From Bdellovibrio sp. (lineage in GTDB: Bacteria > UBA10199 > 2-02-FULL-44-16 > DYJF01): a DNA stretch of 38,371 nt. Made by a program: the position numbers and the translations under genes. The stretch covers positions 1 to 38,371 of the forward strand of contig DYJF01000015.1 of the NCBI GenBank assembly GCA_020723205.1, given 5' to 3'. The notes beneath the pieces are model-generated. The model saw nothing but the letters and a program-made list of their open reading frames with translations, did no database searches and had not been told where the DNA came from. Below, one piece after another: positions 35,160 to 38,371 of the stretch. Each line of letters begins with the position of its first letter. Position 1 is the stretch's first letter.

Positions 35160-35671
35160 GACAGCTTTGTCGCCTCTTTGAGGACCGCATCATAATCCGG
35201 CTCGCTCGTGACCTCTCTTACGAGCTGGGTGTATCGGACCATTCCCTCACGGTCGACGACGAATATAGCCCTCGCAAGAAGGCGGAGCTCCTTTATTAGA
35301 ACGCCGTATGTCGTGCCGAACGAAGCGTCGCGGTGGTCCGAAAGGGTGACGACGTTGGTCACTCCAGCCGCGCCGCACCATCGCTTCTGCGCGAACGGAA
35401 GGTCCATGCTGACCGTCAATACGACGACGTCGGGGCCCAGCTTCGTCGCCTCCTGATTGAAACGGCGCGTTTCGGTATCGCACACGGGCGTATCCAGAGA
35501 AGGCACGGACGTTATGACGCAGACCTTGCCGCGGAACGAAGAGAGTTTCACGGGTTTGAGATCGTTGTCCAGAAGCTCCACGTCGGGCGCGTTCATGGGC
35601 GTTCTGATCTCGTTGCCGACGAGCGTCAGAGGATTCCCCTTTATCGTTACCAGGCCTTTGCGTTCTTTCAT
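35156..35671 (-). CDS. tpx: Thiol peroxidase (Tpx-type peroxiredoxin)
   Basis: VTIKGNPLTLVGNEIRTPMNAPDVELLDNDLKPVKLSSFRGKVCVITSVPSLDTPVCDTETRRFNQEA. Confidence 0.96.
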   Translation of the reverse strand: MKERKGLVTIKGNPLTLVGNEIRTPMNAPDVELLDNDLKPVKLSSFRGKVCVITSVPSLDTPVCDTETRRFNQEATKLGPDVVVLTVSMDLPFAQKRWCGAAGVTNVVTLSDHRDASFGTTYGVLIKELRLLARAIFVVDREGMVRYTQLVREVTSEPDYDAVLKEATKLS

Positions 35672-35682
35672 ATTGCCTCCTT

Positions 35683-36255
35683 TTACCAGTTTTCTCCCAG
35701 CAATTCAAAATGCGCCCGCGGATGGGAACAGGCGGGGCACACCTCCGGCGCTTCCTCCGCAGTGTGGACATATCCGCAATTGCGGCAGCGCCATGTTACC
35801 GCCTTGTCCCTCTTGAAGACGCGGCCGTTCTCGATGTTTGCCTTGAGCGCCAGATAACGGTTCATATGCTGTTTTTCCGCGATGGAGATCGAATCGAACG
35901 CCTTCGCGATCTCTTCAAGACCCTCTTTCCGGGCGATGGAGGCAAATCCGGGATACATCTCCGACCATTCGTTCTTTTCCCCCTCCGCTGCTTCGGTCAG
36001 GTTCTGCACGGTCTTTCCTATCGTTCCCGCGGGAAATGTCCCGTGTATCTCCACCATCCCGCCTTCGAGGAACTTGAAAAATCGCTTGGCGTGCTCGCGC
36101 TCCTGATTGGCTGTCTCTTCGAAGATGTCGGCTATCTGGACGTAGCCCTCCTTGCGCGCCTGTCCCGCAAAGTAGGTGTATCTGTTCCTTGCCTGTGATT
36201 CTCCCGCGAACGCGGTCAAAAGGTTCTTCTCCGTTTGCGATCCTTTTAAGCCCAT
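35683..36255 (-). CDS. Rubrerythrin
   Basis: MGLKGSQTEKNLLTAFAGESQARNRYTYFAGQARKEGYVQIADIFEETANQEREHAKRFFKF; C-terminal rubredoxin-like CRNCGYVHTAEEAPEVCPACSHPRAHFELL. SD GGAAAGGAG. Confidence 0.97.
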   Translation of the reverse strand: MGLKGSQTEKNLLTAFAGESQARNRYTYFAGQARKEGYVQIADIFEETANQEREHAKRFFKFLEGGMVEIHGTFPAGTIGKTVQNLTEAAEGEKNEWSEMYPGFASIARKEGLEEIAKAFDSISIAEKQHMNRYLALKANIENGRVFKRDKAVTWRCRNCGYVHTAEEAPEVCPACSHPRAHFELLGENW

Positions 36256-36328
36256 ATGGCTCCTTTCCGGCCCTTGCGGGGCCATTGCAAGTATTGCACA
36301 AGCCCGTGAGGCAGGTGTCAAGCTCAAA

Positions 36329-36895
36329 TTATGCCGCGCCTCCCATGTGTTCGATGAGTATCTTGAGGCCGATACCTATCAGTATGAGGCCGCCCGCCAC
36401 TTCGAGCTTGCTTTCGAAGAAGTGGCCGAACTTTTTTCCTATATAGACGCCGGCAAAGGACATGAGGAAGGTGACCGCGCCTATGATGGCGGACGGCGCG
36501 AGTATCTCCACTTTCAAAAAAGAAAGGGAAAGCCCCACCGCCAACGCGTCTATACTGGTCGCTACGGCGAGCGTCAACAGTACGACGAGCTTTAGGCAGT
36601 CGGCTTTGTCGCCGGCCTTGTTGAGCTTTCTGGATTCGTAGATCATCTTGGCGCCGATGGCGGAAAGAAGGGCAAAGGCGATCCAGTGGTCCACACCCTT
36701 GACGACCTCTTTGAGGCCGGAGCCGGCAAGCCACCCCACGATGGGCATCACCGCCTGAAATACGCCGAAGAATAGGGCTATCCGCATGGCGTGTCCGACC
36801 TTCAAGCGCGTGACGGTAAACCCGCTCGTTACGGCCACGGCAAAGGCGTCCATGGAAAGGCCCATGGCGATCAGTATGACGGTAGGGATGCTCAT
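36329..36895 (-). CDS. mntP: Putative manganese efflux pump MntP
   Basis: LIAMGLSMDAFAVAVTSGF, FGVFQAVMPIVGWLAGSG, VATSIDALAVGLSLSFL: DUF204/MntP repeats. Confidence 0.93.
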   Translation of the reverse strand: MSIPTVILIAMGLSMDAFAVAVTSGFTVTRLKVGHAMRIALFFGVFQAVMPIVGWLAGSGLKEVVKGVDHWIAFALLSAIGAKMIYESRKLNKAGDKADCLKLVVLLTLAVATSIDALAVGLSLSFLKVEILAPSAIIGAVTFLMSFAGVYIGKKFGHFFESKLEVAGGLILIGIGLKILIEHMGGAA

Positions 36896-37896
36896 CAGTC
36901 CGCTTTCACTCCGCGTAAAAATTTCGCGCTTTCTTCGGGCGGCATTATGTTGATGAATATGCCCGAGCCAAGCTCGAACCCCGCGGGTGTGGTCAGCCGC
37001 GGTATGATCGTTATCCGCCAGTGGTCGTAGTGAAGTTCGCCGTCGGAGACGGGGGATGAACTCACGATGAGGTTGTAATCAGGGTCGTTCAGCCCTTCGT
37101 GAAACTTCTTGAGTGTGATGCGAAGTATCTCCGCGAGCTCGTCCATCTCTTCTTTCGTTATGCCTAGAAAATGCGAATTGTGGCGCTTGGGTATGATGCG
37201 CGTCTCGAAAGGTGTGCGCGATGCGAAGAAGCAGAAGACCACAAAGTGCTTTCCCTCTATGACTATCCTGTCCTTCTGTTTCAGCTCCTCTTCGAGCATG
37301 ACGCAGTAGGGGCACTGGCCGTACGTGTCGTGGTAAAAAAGTGCCTGCTGCATCAGGTTCCTGACCACCGGCTGGATCATCGAGGTGGCGATCACCTGCG
37401 AATGGGGATGCACAAGCGACGTGCCGGCCTGCGGACCGTTGTTCCTGAAGATGGTGACCATGTCCACGTTCTCGTCCTTGGAGAGCTCCTCGTAGCGCGC
37501 CTTATATGCGCCGAGAACGTTCTTTACGCCGTCGGTCGTCATCATGGCAATGGAGTGGTTGTGCAAAGGGCTCTCGATGATGACCTCGGCCCTGCCGAAG
37601 CCGTCCGCCTCGAGGAATCTTCCTACGGTCCTTCGCGCGGGCGAAGAATCGGGGCTCACGGCGGCGAACTTATTGGGCACCACCCTCACGCGCCAGTCGC
37701 CGGGACCGCCGTCACGGTAGACCTCTTGAGGCGTCATCGCCTCGTTCCCCGGGCAGAAGGGGCACTTGGGATCGTGTTCCGGTTTCGGCGTCTGGTCGCC
37801 GCTGAATTTTTTTGCGAACTGATCCGGTCTCTTCGCGCGTTCAGGCGCGATTATGACCCATTCCTTGGTTATAAAATTCTGGCGGAATTGAGACAT
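36895..37896 (-). CDS. galT: Galactose-1-phosphate uridylyltransferase family (second copy)
   Basis: QNFITKEWVIIAPERAKRPDQF, CPFCPGNEAMTP, GTSLVHPHSQVIATSM, HYDHWRITIIPR. Confidence 0.92.
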   Translation of the reverse strand: MSQFRQNFITKEWVIIAPERAKRPDQFAKKFSGDQTPKPEHDPKCPFCPGNEAMTPQEVYRDGGPGDWRVRVVPNKFAAVSPDSSPARRTVGRFLEADGFGRAEVIIESPLHNHSIAMMTTDGVKNVLGAYKARYEELSKDENVDMVTIFRNNGPQAGTSLVHPHSQVIATSMIQPVVRNLMQQALFYHDTYGQCPYCVMLEEELKQKDRIVIEGKHFVVFCFFASRTPFETRIIPKRHNSHFLGITKEEMDELAEILRITLKKFHEGLNDPDYNLIVSSSPVSDGELHYDHWRITIIPRLTTPAGFELGSGIFINIMPPEESAKFLRGVKAD

Positions 37897-37915
37897 GAAG
37901 AACTCCTTTTAAAGT

Positions 37916-38371
37916 TCATTTCAGGACGCTCATGCCGATCATGACGAGTATCTGACCGACGATCGTAAGGCAGATGAGCGCGACCGGATATGCCGCGGCG
38001 TAGGTCACCGCCGGCGATTCGTCGTCCACCGTTTTTATGAGCACCCCGAGCGATGGGCTCGACGTCTTTGCGCCGCAGATCGCGCCAAGAGACTGGATGA
38101 TTGGCGCGCCTAAGACCCTGTGGATCAGAAAATACGAGGCGAAGAGCGAGACAAGCGATATGGCGGCGCCGAGCGCAACCGTCGAGACGATGTTGTTGCC
38201 GCCCATGATCATCGGCAGGTCCTGTCCGGCCCTGATGCCGACGCCGATGAGAAAGAAGACGAGGCCCATGTCGCGCAGGAAGAATTTCGTGGCGTTGGGG
38301 ACCCTGACCGACCATTTGCCCACTTTTCCGAAATGGCTCAAGACGAGGGCGACGAATAGCGGTCCGCCGGC
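37916..38371 (-). CDS. AspT/YidE/YbjL-type antiporter, C-terminal part (partial, runs off window end)
   Basis: Open to window edge: AGGPLFVALVLSHFGKVGKWSVRVPNATKFFLRDMGLVFFLIGVGIRAGQDL...TSSPSLGVLI...PAVTYAAAYPVALICLTIVGQILVM. Confidence 0.83.
   Translation of the reverse strand, partial: AGGPLFVALVLSHFGKVGKWSVRVPNATKFFLRDMGLVFFLIGVGIRAGQDLPMIMGGNNIVSTVALGAAISLVSLFASYFLIHRVLGAPIIQSLGAICGAKTSSPSLGVLIKTVDDESPAVTYAAAYPVALICLTIVGQILVMIGMSVLK

Noticed and set aside
1-38371. CRISPR arrays, transposases, prophage, toxin-antitoxin, retron or defence systems
   Set aside because: No regularly spaced direct repeats and no ORF with recognisable motifs of such systems were seen; the repeats present are dispersed palindromes.

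Overview
This is a gene-dense, GC-rich bacterial chromosomal window from an organism I cannot name. Gene families suggest an uncultured deltaproteobacterium-like or otherwise anaerobic/microaerobic lineage, but this is inference.

Main blocks, left to right:
(1) A minus-strand glycogen/alpha-glucan block: glgA (partial), a GalT-like nucleotidyltransferase, two GH57 enzymes and glgC.
(2) An Asp/Gly-rich secreted or lipoprotein-like hypothetical protein.
(3) A plus-strand housekeeping run: ispE, tRNA-Gln, prs, rplY/ctc, pth, rpsF, rpsR, DUF2232-like, rplI, dnaB, then rdgB, tRNA-Pro and tRNA-Arg.
(4) Two paralogous outer-membrane beta-barrel proteins and an APC permease.
(5) A minus-strand Rrf2 regulator / Fe-S protein / TIGR02757 / hcp operon.
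(6) A long, mostly minus-strand O2/ROS/NO block: flavodiiron protein, flavin reductase, cytochrome bd, rubredoxin, two-subunit 2-oxoacid:ferredoxin oxidoreductase, ferritin, desulfoferrodoxin, ZIP transporter, tpx, rubrerythrin and mntP.
(7) A second GalT and a partial AspT/YidE-like transporter.

The most unusual signal is not a gene. A family of ~75-85 bp compound palindromes (four copies, three hairpins each) sits inside and at the edges of genes. One copy is an in-frame insertion in ispE. Two copies contain the stop codon of the gene that runs into them. Two copies supply the Shine-Dalgarno-like sequence of the next gene. A second, unrelated double-hairpin family (two copies) does similar things in the flavodiiron and cytochrome bd operons. 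A third compound hairpin abuts tRNA-Pro and could base-pair with its acceptor strand. I found no CRISPR array, transposase, phage or recognisable defence system.
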